Positions 55,701-64,000 of a DNA stretch of 64,000 bases are shown here, piece after piece. Each line of letters opens with the position of its first letter. Within the stretch, counting starts at the first letter, position 1. The notes beneath the pieces are model-generated. The model ran no database searches, was not told the DNA's origin, and was given only the letters and a program-made list of their open reading frames with translations. Made by a program: the position numbers and the translations under genes. Source of the DNA: QGON01 sp963691905 (GTDB lineage Bacteria > Pseudomonadota > Gammaproteobacteria > Chromatiales > Chromatiaceae); assembly GCA_963691905.1 (NCBI GenBank), contig OY829892.1:248001-312000 (forward strand), given 5' to 3'.

Positions 55701-58558
55701 GCCGACTCCGCTTCAAAAATCTCAAGCAACTCAGTATCGAGTTCAATTTCCAGATCCGCGGCCGGCACCCCTTCCTGTGGCGCTTCGGCTTCGGCTTCGG
55801 CTTCGGCTTCGGCTTCGGCTTCGGCTTCGGCTTCGGCTTCGGCTTCGGCTTCGGCTTCGGCTTCGGCTTCGGCTTCGGCTTCGGCTTCGGCTTCGGCTTC
55901 GGCTTCGGCTTCGGCTTCGGCTTCGGCTTCGGCTTCGGCTTCGGCTTCGGCTTCCAGGGAAGCGTCGACGACAGATTCTTCTATTGCAACCTCGTCTCCT
56001 GTATCCAGAAGGTCCAAGGCTTCATCGATCTGATCCAGTGCCGGTGATTCCACCACTGACTCGGTAGAATCAACATCCTCTGGCGCTTCAAAAGCAGCCA
56101 CTTCGAGCAGATCTGTATCGACGAGTATCTCTTCCTCGGCGGATGGGTGGTGCTCAGAAGGAGTGGACGCCTCCCCCTGCTCAGGCAGCGGTTGCACCTC
56201 TTCTGTTTTGGCAGTTGCAGATTCCACCGCACGCCCTTCGGACAAGGTGAAAGCGCGATTGATAACAGCATCGACATCAACTGTCGGCAACACCGAACGT
56301 TCCTGACAATCGATGAGTTCCGGCATTATATTCTGCACAGTATCGAGCAGATCGAAAATCTCGGGGGTAACCTCAATGGTCTCGTCAATCACCCGGTTGA
56401 TCATATTCTCAACCGACCAGGCCAGTTCACCGATGATCTTTGCACCCACCAACCGACCACTACCCTTCAGGGTATGGAACGAACGACGAAAAGTGATGAG
56501 GGCGTCTTTGTCATCATGGTTCTGCTGCCAGCGAGGCAGATATTCCTGAATAACCTCCAGCTCTTCCCGGGCCTCTTCGATAAAAATTTCCAGGATTTCC
56601 GCATCGATATCCTCGAGCGCCGGTTTGTCTGCCGACGGGATCGGGATCTCCTGGGTCGACGCCTCAATATCAGCCTGTTCCGCTTGCTGGGAGATAACTT
56701 CAACGGGGGATGGAATCTCCAGGGTTTCACCCGGATAGGCTTCTTCAGTCTCTGACTCCTCGGCAGGGATTATCTCCGGGGATACGGGGAGAAGAACCAC
56801 CGGTGCCGGCACATCACTGTCAGCTTCAGCCACTTCAGGGGCCTGAGCACCACGCGTCTCAAGTAGGCCAGCCAGTGCCGCTCTTGCAATGCTGACAATC
56901 TCATTGCGGTCACCCGCACCGTCGATCAGAGATTCAAGGAAGTACTCAATACTGCTTATGACATCAGCCAGGGAATTCAGCTGTTGGCGCTCTGGAATCT
57001 GCCCCTCTTCTATAAGGCGAGCACGAATAAAATCTGCCGTCAGGCCAAGTATCCGCGCGGGCTCAACCAGCCCAAGCAGATTCAGGGCGCCGTAAACCCG
57101 ATGAAATTCATCGTAGACTTCCTCAAGTACCGAGGCATCATGCGCCGCTTCGGTATAGCTGATGATCGCCTCTTTGGCTTTAGCAATGTCCACTTTTGCT
57201 TCGCGGACGGTTTGCCTGACCAGGCTTTCATATTCGCCTTGGGGCAGGTCCTGTCCCCAGCCGCCGTCATCGACTACGTGATCGATGGGGGCCTTTCCAC
57301 TGTGAATATTGCTCAGTGATGATTCGACAAACAGCAGGTCGCCCGCCATTTCCATCAGTTCAAACTCTTCCGGCTGAGTCTCCCGCTCAACGATAGAGTG
57401 GACACGGTCTGCCTGCCGAATCAGACGGGTTCGAAGAGCGCCTTGGCCGATCATGCCAAGGGTGTCCCCCAACTTGCGCAGGGGAGTTTCCATCTTTGCC
57501 AGCGCACCGGGTTGGGACTGCTCTCCGCGCATGAACAGATCAAGGATATCCTTGACGTGGGTAAGTTCGATGTGGATAGCATCCCGAACCGAATCGGCAA
57601 GATCCTCATTCGCCCCTGTCAGGCCCTGCCTGCCCAGCGCCAGATCTGCCTCGCTGGGCAGTACCTCATTCAGATGATAGGCCTCTTTGACCTCCAGAAT
57701 ACGAGGATTGCCGGAATCAGCGCGGGCAACATAGTAGAGAAGATTTTTTAAAAGGTCTTTCGGTGGGTCATTCACTAATGACGACTCACCTTCATCCACA
57801 ATATGTTTGAGTTGACGGTCCAGCTTGCCAAACAATTGTTTGACTGCGATACCGGAATCGATGGTGAATTCACGCAAACCCTGGATTAGCGCGCCGGCAA
57901 CCCACATAAGGCGATGGACCTGCTCAGTCCCGGCACTACGTTCCAACTCGTCGACCACATCCTGCAGATAGCCCCAGCCTTTCTCAACATTCAGTTTGCG
58001 GTACCAGTTGAGTAGACCGAGATGGAACTTGTGTCGTGAACGGCGAGCCAATGCAGGCAGATCCTCATTGGGCTCCCCTGTGATACGGCCAGCCACCTGG
58101 ACATCATCCAGATCAGGATTGAACAACGCAGCCTCGGAAAGCAGCGGCGCCTCCCGCACGGCACGGAGATCATTCAGCAGTGGTAAAACAATGAACGGAA
58201 TGTCCGAATCACCGGACTGCAGTTTTTCCAGATAGTCGGGCAGCTGTATCAGCGCCAGCATCAGGGCTTCGGCAGCGTCATCGATCTGCCGCACCTTTCC
58301 GCTATACATCGCCCGTGCGACCTGCTCCATCTCTTCCGCAAGCATGCCGGGGCCATAAGCCTGAACCATCTGCAACACACCAGATATCTGGTGCAGCCGA
58401 TCGGCGCAAACCTCCAGGGATGAGGCATCGCCCTCGCCCTCGATCCGCTCCTCAAGCGCCTGCCGCGCCTGACGAAGGGTCTCGTCAATCTCATCTTTGA
58501 CCCAGTTCAGGGCGCCAAAATCGTGAATGTTGGTCACAGGCGTACCCCGGTAGCCCAT
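52724..58558 (-). CDS. chpA: Multi-Hpt chemotaxis kinase ChpA/PilL
   Basis: 1944 residues. N-terminal FimL-like degenerate Hpt-type repeats (to about 570) lack the phospho-His. Three canonical Hpt domains follow, with His695, His984 and His1178 in F-H-T-L-K-G-S-like motifs. CheA dimerisation (about 1385-1450), HATPase (about 1525-1660) with H-L-L-R-N-A-V-S-H-G, a CheW domain, and a C-terminal receiver with Asp1872 complete the protein. Between Hpt parts an acidic linker carries about 29 Glu-Ala repeats (869-926). It relays surface signals from PilJ to PilG and PilH, which control type IV pilus extension and retraction and, in Pseudomonas, cAMP. The first ATG is used. Confidence 0.93.
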   Translation of the reverse strand: MGYRGTPVTNIHDFGALNWVKDEIDETLRQARQALEERIEGEGDASSLEVCADRLHQISGVLQMVQAYGPGMLAEEMEQVARAMYSGKVRQIDDAAEALMLALIQLPDYLEKLQSGDSDIPFIVLPLLNDLRAVREAPLLSEAALFNPDLDDVQVAGRITGEPNEDLPALARRSRHKFHLGLLNWYRKLNVEKGWGYLQDVVDELERSAGTEQVHRLMWVAGALIQGLREFTIDSGIAVKQLFGKLDRQLKHIVDEGESSLVNDPPKDLLKNLLYYVARADSGNPRILEVKEAYHLNEVLPSEADLALGRQGLTGANEDLADSVRDAIHIELTHVKDILDLFMRGEQSQPGALAKMETPLRKLGDTLGMIGQGALRTRLIRQADRVHSIVERETQPEEFELMEMAGDLLFVESSLSNIHSGKAPIDHVVDDGGWGQDLPQGEYESLVRQTVREAKVDIAKAKEAIISYTEAAHDASVLEEVYDEFHRVYGALNLLGLVEPARILGLTADFIRARLIEEGQIPERQQLNSLADVISSIEYFLESLIDGAGDRNEIVSIARAALAGLLETRGAQAPEVAEADSDVPAPVVLLPVSPEIIPAEESETEEAYPGETLEIPSPVEVISQQAEQADIEASTQEIPIPSADKPALEDIDAEILEIFIEEAREELEVIQEYLPRWQQNHDDKDALITFRRSFHTLKGSGRLVGAKIIGELAWSVENMINRVIDETIEVTPEIFDLLDTVQNIMPELIDCQERSVLPTVDVDAVINRAFTLSEGRAVESATAKTEEVQPLPEQGEASTPSEHHPSAEEEILVDTDLLEVAAFEAPEDVDSTESVVESPALDQIDEALDLLDTGDEVAIEESVVDASLEAEAEAEAEAEAEAEAEAEAEAEAEAEAEAEAEAEAEAEAEAEAEAEAEAEAEAEAEAPQEGVPAADLEIELDTELLEIFEAESAAHLKTLDKFVTKAKASAKGIPLTEKVSRAFHTLHGSAHMAGVTSIAGLSKALEYYVNSLMSHHQVTNEGVVVFIDDGASLIRGLLAWLLDHNLQEPETEGFLHRLDQAHELLEKEADREETSEAQQEGQMEGDLQEAEITETIELEPVSEEDVEEDIAAELGLEDISRSLMQEEPLFEVGEDPELIEIFVEEARELLESIESTYQQWMGDSENDTLIDDIQRTLHTLKGSARLAGILPVGDLSHALETVFTGVADRQLAAGDTVTDLTRQALDRLATQVDEVGSIGRVHQPQKLIGELEGLLSEMGLAEVDGQRALPETEETEAPSPSIGEKAVQPDEAEPLQEGGQPAEIWNKAFSLFKGEADVEPLADESGSIFRPARDQVRVSSTLMDRMVNNAGEISIYRTRLEQQNSVLGFNLTELEQTVSRLHDQLRKLEIETEAQILYRWERDDYEKDDVDKAAFDPLELDRFSNMQQLSRALIETVSDLDSIYHLMDDLQRETDTLLLQQSRISTDLQDGLLRTRMVPFAQLLPRLQRVVRQTADQLGKKARLDSFGADGEMDRSILNRMIPALEHLLRNAVSHGIESSSDRAQAEKGEQGVVSLYMARESTDIVLTISDDGRGLDIDAIRAKAVDHGLIVPDAEISDDDLMQCVLMPGFTTANEVTQIAGRGVGLDVVTSEVKQLGGTLGIDSQPGRGTSFTIRLPLTLAITDALLVQIGEEVYAIPHGSVEGVVRISHEELSACYAGEQVGYSYAGRSYKVENMGQLMMAGAPDLQESTKWFPMLLVHTGEHQVALQVDGLLGTRQIVVKPLGKQVSSVPWITGGTILADGRVALILDIGTLVRLGAAHALAVPDADKGVDAGAEKERLRVLVVDDSITVRKVTTRLLERHEMDVVTAKDGVDAVALLQEQVPDIMLLDIEMPRMDGFELARHMRSSADYKKVPIIMISSRVGEKHRQRAFDLGVKRCLGKPYQESDLLENINEVLAEGSK
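55782..55954. repeat. Hexanucleotide microsatellite in chpA
   Basis: GCTTCG is repeated 28 times without a change, plus five bases of a 29th unit (173 bases). On the coding strand this is GAAGCC, giving Glu-Ala repeats. Because the unit is six bases, copy number can change without a frameshift. Confidence 0.97.
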
Positions 58559-58645
58559 TCACGTTTCGCAAAATAAACTTTGCTCAGCATTTTGCCCCTA
58601 ATACCCCTAACCGCCATTGAACTGAAAAAATGATACGCCCCGCCT

Positions 58646-60676
58646 TTACGGGAGACGGAAACCCGCAACAGTTTTCTGTAGTTCATCAGAGAGATCAGCC
58701 AGCTCTCCGATGGATTGTGCGGTCTGGTTGGTGCCGTCAGATGTCTGGGTAGTGATCTCCTGAATAACCGCCATCGTGTCATTGATCCTGGCGGATTCAT
58801 CGGACTGTATCTTGGCTGAACTTGAAATCTTCTCTGTCAGATCAGAGATATACTGAGAAACGTTCTCGATCTCCATCAGGGCTTCACCTGCATCCTCTGC
58901 AAACTTGGCGCCTTTCACTACACCTGCGGTACTGGCATCCATGGAGATAACCGCCTCGTTGGTATCCGCCTGGATGGTTTTAACCAGCGCCTCGATCTGC
59001 TTGGTTGCGTTGATGGAACGTTCAGCAAGACGCTGCACCTCGTCCGCAACCACCGCAAAACCGCGGCCCGCCTCGCCAGCCATTGCCGCCTGCATAGCAG
59101 CGTTCAGGGCCAGAATATTCGTCTGATCAGCAATGTCATCGATCAGCTCCACGATATCCCCGATCTCCTGGGAGCTTTCACCCAGTCGCTTGATTCGTTT
59201 CGAGGTTTCCTGGATCTGCTCACGGATCGAATCCATGCCCTGGATGGTGTTGCGTACGGTGTCAGCACCCGTGTTGGCGATATCAACCGAGCGCTTCGCA
59301 ACCTCCGCCGACTCCGCTGCATCCTTCGTCATCTGATCGATAGCGATCGTCATCTCCTTGATGGAGCCATTTGCCTGGGTGATCTGCTCTGCCTGATGCT
59401 CACTCGCTTCTGCAAGATGCATTGCAGTTGCGCGACTCTCCTGTGTCGAGGACGAGACCTGTTCCGAGGTGGCATTGATGGTGGTAACCAGCTCCCGCAG
59501 GGCCTCGATAGCGTAGTTGATAGAGTCGGCAATGGCGCCGGTAATATCCTCGGTGACGCTGGCGGTCACTGTCAGGTCACCATCCGCCAAGTCGCCCATT
59601 TCATCCAACAGACGTAGAATCGCCTTTTGGTTGTTTTCATTCAGCTGCTTGCTCGCTTCCTCACGCCGGCGGGCATCAACAACGAGCTGTACGCCCAACA
59701 GGATTAGAAACAGTGCCGCTGCAGCGCCGAAAAGTGCCACCGCGCCTGGACCGGCCTTGATACCAAGCAACTGAAATCGTCCGGGAGATTCACCAAAGGC
59801 AGTGATCAGCTGTTCCGCTTTGTCACTGGTTCTATCGCTGACCTCGTCGACCGTAGATGCCGCCTCAAGTGCCGGCAGTACCGCCGGAATATTGTCGATA
59901 ATCTCTTCTGCATGATCATTGATCGTGCCGAACAGGGTGGCAACATCCCGTAAACTGGCTTCTGCGGCAGGATTCGTTACTTTGTCCACGCCCAAGTCAG
60001 GATCACCCTCCAGCAACCCGTCCAATACACGGCCAAAACGATCACCATCCCGGCTAAACTGGTCGATGGCAGATGCTGTCTCCTGCCCCCCAAGCAGTAC
60101 CGCATTCACCTTGGTATCGATTCGCTGTGCCAACATCAGCTGTTCAGTGGCGATATAGATTTGGCGTGGTGACGCCTGCTCGTTGATCAAGCCCTGCACA
60201 ACCTCATTTGAAAGATCCTGTAGCTGAGGAATAAATTCTGAAATGACGCTGGAAAACTCGCCAATTGCCAGGGTGGGTTCTTTCGCGGCAAGAATCTCAT
60301 CCGCATTCTGGCGCAATTCAAGCCAGGTATTTTCAACCTCACGAAGAGTTGGGCGCACCTCATCCGGCGCTGCTGGCAATCCCTCTGAGCGTGCTCCGTT
60401 CTTGAGTTCCCACATGATCTGCTCAAAACGGTCCCGGACACCCTGCAGGGAACTGAATGCCTGTCGCTCACCACGAGCAGCCAAGAGGGAAAATTTAGCC
60501 AGTCGCTGAGCCAGAATCCTCTGCTCAGCGGCTCTTAGCAGGTACTGTTCGTCAAACGCCTCTTGCGTGGTGGTATGCACAAAGGTCAACAGCGCCAGAA
60601 CCAATGACACCAACAGCAGTACGGAAAGTACCGTTATGGCCCTGTTTGACGGTGATTTAGCACCTCTTACTTTCAT
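58646..60676 (-). CDS. pilJ: Type IV pilus chemoreceptor PilJ
   Basis: 676-residue methyl-accepting protein. A first membrane helix (about 15-35), a helical periplasmic part with two PilJ-type modules, a second helix near 315, a HAMP-like linker and a long signalling coil follow. The hairpin tip motif (D-Q-T-N-I-L-A-L-N-A-A) and F-A-V-V-A-D-E-V-Q-R-L-A are complete. It detects pilus tension or retracted pilin and activates ChpA through PilI. The gap to chpA is about 90 bases. Confidence 0.93.
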   Translation of the reverse strand: MKVRGAKSPSNRAITVLSVLLLVSLVLALLTFVHTTTQEAFDEQYLLRAAEQRILAQRLAKFSLLAARGERQAFSSLQGVRDRFEQIMWELKNGARSEGLPAAPDEVRPTLREVENTWLELRQNADEILAAKEPTLAIGEFSSVISEFIPQLQDLSNEVVQGLINEQASPRQIYIATEQLMLAQRIDTKVNAVLLGGQETASAIDQFSRDGDRFGRVLDGLLEGDPDLGVDKVTNPAAEASLRDVATLFGTINDHAEEIIDNIPAVLPALEAASTVDEVSDRTSDKAEQLITAFGESPGRFQLLGIKAGPGAVALFGAAAALFLILLGVQLVVDARRREEASKQLNENNQKAILRLLDEMGDLADGDLTVTASVTEDITGAIADSINYAIEALRELVTTINATSEQVSSSTQESRATAMHLAEASEHQAEQITQANGSIKEMTIAIDQMTKDAAESAEVAKRSVDIANTGADTVRNTIQGMDSIREQIQETSKRIKRLGESSQEIGDIVELIDDIADQTNILALNAAMQAAMAGEAGRGFAVVADEVQRLAERSINATKQIEALVKTIQADTNEAVISMDASTAGVVKGAKFAEDAGEALMEIENVSQYISDLTEKISSSAKIQSDESARINDTMAVIQEITTQTSDGTNQTAQSIGELADLSDELQKTVAGFRLP

Positions 60677-60735
60677 TACTCTTTCTCCTGAAAGCGCATC
60701 TTCAAGCCCCGCTGCAAGCGGTGCGTGACACGGAC

Positions 60736-61302
60736 TTACACGGCCGCAACCTGAAAAGCAGGATCCTGCGCCAATGAAAACAGACTTAAAACCGGCCAGA
60801 CTTCACCATCCAGGTCAAATCCAAACCGTACATATTTTTCCATATGACCGACAACACCATGATTGGCAATTGCCATCGTTTCACTGAAATGGCGCATACC
60901 CACCATTTCACCCACCAGGACGCCGGTAAAAACGTCATGATGAGCAAAGACCAGTACCCGGCTGCGCCGGCCATGTTCTGTTTTATTTCCGACAAGATAG
61001 GATTGCAAGTCGATAACGGGAATCAGGTTGCCGCGAACATTTGCCACCCCCAGCATCCAGGATTTCGTTCCAGGGACCGGGGTAATATTGCTGGGATAGT
61101 TAAGAATCTCTTTTATTTCATCGAGTGGAGCGACCAGTCTTTGCTCACCAACGAAGAACATGACGCCTTCCCACTGCGCCTCGGCCTGCTCCTGCTGGGG
61201 AAGCCCCCGGGCAAACTCTCTGCTGCGATGCTCGATAACCTGTAAAAGCTGTACCAGCTCTTCAGGATTCTCAAACATTGGTTCAGAAAGCATTTCAGCC
61301 AT
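60736..61302 (-). CDS. pilI: CheW-like coupling protein PilI
   Basis: 188 residues with a CheW domain at about 45-180, containing the N-V-R-G-N-L-I-P-V-I-D-L motif. It links PilJ to ChpA. It overlaps the pilH end by eight bases. The N-terminal 40 residues are a helical extension. Order pilG-pilH-pilI-pilJ is that of Pseudomonas. Confidence 0.92.
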   Translation of the reverse strand: MAEMLSEPMFENPEELVQLLQVIEHRSREFARGLPQQEQAEAQWEGVMFFVGEQRLVAPLDEIKEILNYPSNITPVPGTKSWMLGVANVRGNLIPVIDLQSYLVGNKTEHGRRSRVLVFAHHDVFTGVLVGEMVGMRHFSETMAIANHGVVGHMEKYVRFGFDLDGEVWPVLSLFSLAQDPAFQVAAV

Positions 61303-61735
61303 TCAGCAACACCTTGATCTTGGCCAGCAAATCTGCAGGCGCCACCGGCTTGACCAGGTATTCACTGGCCCCCTGGCGCTTCCCCCAGCTCCGATCCGTC
61401 TCCTGATCTTTCGTAGTCACCATGATCACAGGAATTTTCGCGGTACCCTCGTCGTTCTGTAGCTGCCGGGTCGCCTGAAAACCATTCAGTATGGGCATCA
61501 CCACATCCATCAATATCAAATCCGGATGTATGCGCTTTGCCGTATCGACACCTTCCTGGCCATCACGCGCCACCTGAACCTGAAAGCCCTGCTTTTCCAG
61601 GATCTTCTTCAGAACATGTACCTCAGTCGGGGAATCGTCCACGATCAATATCGTAGCCGCATCTGCCCCAGGTACCACAGTAGCCTGATCAAGCTCTTTT
61701 GGAGTCCTGTCTCTATTAAAAAATCTTCTTATCAT
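61295..61735 (-). CDS. pilH: Response regulator PilH
   Basis: 146 residues: a short basic N-terminal extension, then one receiver domain with the D-D-S motif, phospho-Asp in L-I-L-M-D-V-V-M-P, T-T in V-T-T-K and Lys in V-K-P. As in other Pil-Chp systems it should favour pilus retraction or act as a phosphate sink for ChpA. It follows pilG by about 70 bases. Confidence 0.9.
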   Translation of the reverse strand: MIRRFFNRDRTPKELDQATVVPGADAATILIVDDSPTEVHVLKKILEKQGFQVQVARDGQEGVDTAKRIHPDLILMDVVMPILNGFQATRQLQNDEGTAKIPVIMVTTKDQETDRSWGKRQGASEYLVKPVAPADLLAKIKVLLNG

Positions 61736-61806
61736 CGATATAAAGCGCCGAAAGCTCTTATGCTCGCTGGTCGCAGTCTATGCGACCCCCATAATTATTA
61801 CTCTGG

Positions 61807-62211
61807 TCAGGCTGCCTTAGTGGCGTATCGCCTTATTGCACCCAAGAGTTCATCCTTTGTAAAAGGCTTGGTCAGGTACTGCTCAGAACCAACAATACGT
61901 CCGCGCGCCCGGTCAAAAAGACCATCTTTACTGGAAAGCATGATGACAGGAATGCCTTTATAAACTTCATTATGCTTTATCAGCGCGCAGGTCTGGTAAC
62001 CATCGAGACGCGGCATCATGATATCGACAAAGATAACGTCGGGATGATGGTCGGCTATCATCGCCAGCGCCTCAAAACCGTCGATAGCGGTCATAACTTC
62101 ACAACCGGCTTTTTTCAGAAGACTTTCAGCAGTACGTCGGATGGTCTTGCTGTCGTCAATGACCATCACCTTGACCCCTGAAATATCCGTCTCCGTATCT
62201 TCAGCACTCAA
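61807..62211 (-). CDS. pilG: Response regulator PilG
   Basis: 134-residue single-domain receiver with M-V-I-D-D-S-K-T-I-R, phospho-Asp in F-V-D-I-M-M-P, L-S-S and T-K-P-F. PilG promotes pilus extension and, in Pseudomonas, adenylate cyclase activity. First gene of the cluster. In Pseudomonas it is directly divergent from gshB; here two more genes stand between them. Confidence 0.92.
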   Translation of the reverse strand: MSAEDTETDISGVKVMVIDDSKTIRRTAESLLKKAGCEVMTAIDGFEALAMIADHHPDVIFVDIMMPRLDGYQTCALIKHNEVYKGIPVIMLSSKDGLFDRARGRIVGSEQYLTKPFTKDELLGAIRRYATKAA

Positions 62212-62257
62212 CTTGACATCCTCTCGATAATGGGGCGGCGCAGCACATATAGGCCAT

Positions 62258-62989
62258 TTATTTGTTAGGAATTACAGTTGTCAGGCCCCACAACTGCCAC
62301 AACTGCATACCCCCCCGGTAGTAAAAAAGCCTTTCCGGTGGATATCCCACTTTCAATAGCCCCTTTATCGCCCTGGGAGACTGGCCACAAGATGGACCAT
62401 TACACCACAACACCAGGTCCTTGGCTTTGGAAAAATCCCATTTACCGCTCTTCAACTCCCCATCCATGAACCCCATCTCTTCCATTTTACGGGTAAAAAA
62501 ACCTACGCTGGAACGCCGTATGACGCCAAACGACTCCAGCGCCTTCACCATTTCCGGGTCGTCCACGTCTTTGGAAAGAGTGGTGAAAGGGATATTGACG
62601 GAACCGGGGATAGTTCCACGCTGATACCACTGGGGAGTTCTGGCATCGATCAGCAGCCCCTCTCCATCCCGCAATTCTGTCTCCATAAATTCGAAGATCT
62701 CGACTTCACCAACGGTCGTCACACGCGGATCCGCCTGCTCCGGCCTGATACAAAACGGCGGACACTTACGCACCGTCTTGGCAAAATAACCCTTGAGTTC
62801 GTAGTCGGGATCCTGAACCCGCTGAATCTTTACGGAACGGCCCTCATGCATGACATGAAGATAGGGTTTGTCGGCAGTCAAACCCACCACACCGCTGCTT
62901 TCACCCACCTCTAACTCATCTGCCGAAACGGCTCTCGCCATAATCAGCAGGAGAAAGATGACGAAAGTATGTTTTACGAATAATTTCAT
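62258..62989 (-). CDS. Exported rhodanese-domain protein
   Basis: 243 residues with a signal peptide (about 1-23). An N-terminal part of about 90 residues is unrecognised and has two Cys (C-P-P-F-C). A rhodanese domain follows (about 95-235) with D-A-R-T-P near its start and a Cys-bearing active loop L-W-C-N-G-P-S-C-G-Q-S. It could move sulfane sulfur or act as a redox-linked periplasmic enzyme. It lies about 45 bases upstream of pilG on the same strand, so it may share a transcript with the pil genes. Confidence 0.82.
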   Translation of the reverse strand: MKLFVKHTFVIFLLLIMARAVSADELEVGESSGVVGLTADKPYLHVMHEGRSVKIQRVQDPDYELKGYFAKTVRKCPPFCIRPEQADPRVTTVGEVEIFEFMETELRDGEGLLIDARTPQWYQRGTIPGSVNIPFTTLSKDVDDPEMVKALESFGVIRRSSVGFFTRKMEEMGFMDGELKSGKWDFSKAKDLVLWCNGPSCGQSPRAIKGLLKVGYPPERLFYYRGGMQLWQLWGLTTVIPNK

Positions 62990-63066
62990 GCCTGTCCCCG
63001 TAATTCTATTCTTATTTTGAGAAATTCAAGGCCGCTGCCCAGGGTATTCAATAGTGCCCTGCACGT

Positions 63067-63417
63067 TTAGCGATGCAGGAACCGGTCCATGATCTTTTTA
63101 CGAATGTCTCCGATGGAAACTCCACTCTTGTAATCAAGATAGATCTCTTCCTGACTTCGGCCAGGCAACTTTCTATAAAACGTAAAACTGCCCAGGTAAC
63201 GACTCTTCAGGTTAGCCTCGAATTCCTTCTGAGTTGGCCCACCCTCATCCAATGGCGTCTGCTCACTCTGCCCACCAACGTCGCCCCTCTGCTCCACCTT
63301 CCTGGCTTCTTCAGCGATGGCGGAGAGGAAGGCATCATCCTCATCCTCCGCTATGACCACGCCGTTCACAAATATCAGCACAAGAAAGAACAGCCACCGA
63401 TAACCCGGTCGCAACAT
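63067..63417 (-). CDS. Small exported protein of unknown function
   Basis: About 116 residues from the ATG at 63417, which starts a clean signal peptide (ending I-A-E); the longer frame to 63465 adds a leader. The mature part is acidic then basic, with a C-terminal segment F-Y-R-K-L-P... and Y-L-D-Y-K-S-G that looks conserved in type. I do not recognise the family. It precedes the rhodanese gene by 78 bases on the same strand and is divergent from gshB. Confidence 0.65.
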   Translation of the reverse strand: MLRPGYRWLFFLVLIFVNGVVIAEDEDDAFLSAIAEEARKVEQRGDVGGQSEQTPLDEGGPTQKEFEANLKSRYLGSFTFYRKLPGRSQEEIYLDYKSGVSIGDIRKKIMDRFLHR

Positions 63418-63741
63418 CGCCAAACCGCTCTGACGGCTGAATCCTACCGACATAGCGCACCTCAAATAGTCAATGATTTAACAATTGTGGCTCGCTGCCC
63501 TTCTCACACTGCCAGGATGAACAACGAATCTCTTTATTATACGGCCGAACCCCCTTCAACCTACCCCAACCATCCTGGATTCACTCAAAATAGCAAGATG
63601 TTCACCCCGCATCAAGGTTAGCTTTCTTCGTATCAGGTTTGAAGGATCTTTATCGATAACCGTGACCACCTCGCTGTTTTATTGCATGAAAAAAGCAAAG
63701 TCGCTTAAAACCATCCCAAATCCAAAGTAAACTGTGACACC

Positions 63742-64000
63742 ATGAAGATAAGAATCGGCGTGGTCATGGATCCTATCGGGTCCATCAATATTAAAAAAGA
63801 CAGTACTTTTGCCATGCTGCTCGCAGCTCAGGCCCGGGGCTGGGAACTCCACTACCTGGAGCAGTCCAGCCTTTTTCTGTCAGGGGGGCGCTGTCTCGCG
63901 GAAACCCGCACAATTCGGGTCAACGACGATCCGTCAGGCTGGTATGAGGTTTTAAAGAAACAGACACTGCCTCTGGATCAGCTCGATGTTGTGCTGATGC
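63742..64000 (+). CDS. gshB: Glutathione synthetase, 5' part
   Basis: The first 86 codons match GshB closely, including the start I-G-V-V-M-D-P-I-G-S-I-N-I-K-K-D-S-T-F-A and the D-Q-L-D-V-V-L-M end at the window edge. GshB joins gamma-glutamylcysteine and glycine using ATP. The gene continues beyond the window. gshB next to the pil-chp genes is a conserved gammaproteobacterial linkage. Confidence 0.95.
   Translation, partial: MKIRIGVVMDPIGSINIKKDSTFAMLLAAQARGWELHYLEQSSLFLSGGRCLAETRTIRVNDDPSGWYEVLKKQTLPLDQLDVVLM

Noticed and set aside
55782..55954. CRISPR array
   Set aside because: Contiguous six-base units without spacers inside a coding region; it is a microsatellite.
55694..56067. Long Gly-Phe, Ala-Ser and Leu-Arg repeat frames on the plus strand
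   Set aside because: They come only from the hexanucleotide tract, which is open in all three frames. The real coding strand is minus.

Overview
The window looks like a chromosome segment of a gammaproteobacterium, probably a free-living or symbiotic sulfur-oxidiser-type lineage (Chromatiales/Thiotrichales-like). The evidence is the gene set and order: a yfgD-like gene beside hda, the purM-purN-DUF3108 run, DUF2066, DUF4389 and DUF2333 proteins, a complete-looking rsx (rnf) operon, and a Pseudomonas-type pilGHIJ-chpA cluster near a divergent gshB. The exact taxon is inference. I saw no rRNA, tRNA, CRISPR, insertion sequence or prophage.

Layout. 1-9.9 kb: an accessory-looking minus-strand operon with an apolipoprotein N-acyltransferase-like gene, an anchored coiled-coil protein, a very large Sec-exported SpvB/RHS protein and a small AT-rich membrane-protein gene overlapping its 3' end. 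10-17.2 kb: oxyR, cpdA, sfsA, a Pro/Tyr/Gln-rich exported protein, then a minus operon of two thioredoxin-fold proteins, an outer membrane efflux factor and an adaptor that seem fused out of frame by a deletion, and acylphosphatase. 17.3-27.9 kb: a PilZ-like protein, YihY, yfgD-wrbA-hda, a lipoprotein, a phosphatidyltransferase, DUF2066, purM-purN-DUF3108 and a dCMP deaminase-like protein. 27.9-36.6 kb: a GGDEF-EAL protein, a large MscK-like channel, a LEA-like/glycine-zipper stress pair and the Fe-S carrier Mrp. 37-41.9 kb: a three-gene c-di-GMP module in which a haem-motif histidine kinase lies between a diguanylate cyclase response regulator and an HD-GYP response regulator. 42-52 kb: DUF4389, DUF2333, metG, rsxABCDGE (rsxG has a one-base frameshift) and rsmE. 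52.2-64 kb: the Pil-Chp chemosensory cluster, including a 1944-residue ChpA with a hexanucleotide-encoded Glu-Ala tract, then a rhodanese, a small exported protein and the start of gshB.

How it fits together. Surface behaviour dominates the accessory content. The Pil-Chp system would control type IV pilus motility. Three proteins with GGDEF, EAL or HD-GYP domains plus a PilZ-like candidate point to c-di-GMP control of attachment. The exported RHS and Pro/Tyr/Gln-rich proteins are candidate surface or contact-dependent factors. The most notable units are the haem-kinase/cyclase/phosphodiesterase trio, the Lnt-like/RHS operon, the efflux gene-fusion deletion, the rsxG frameshift and the Glu-Ala microsatellite in chpA.
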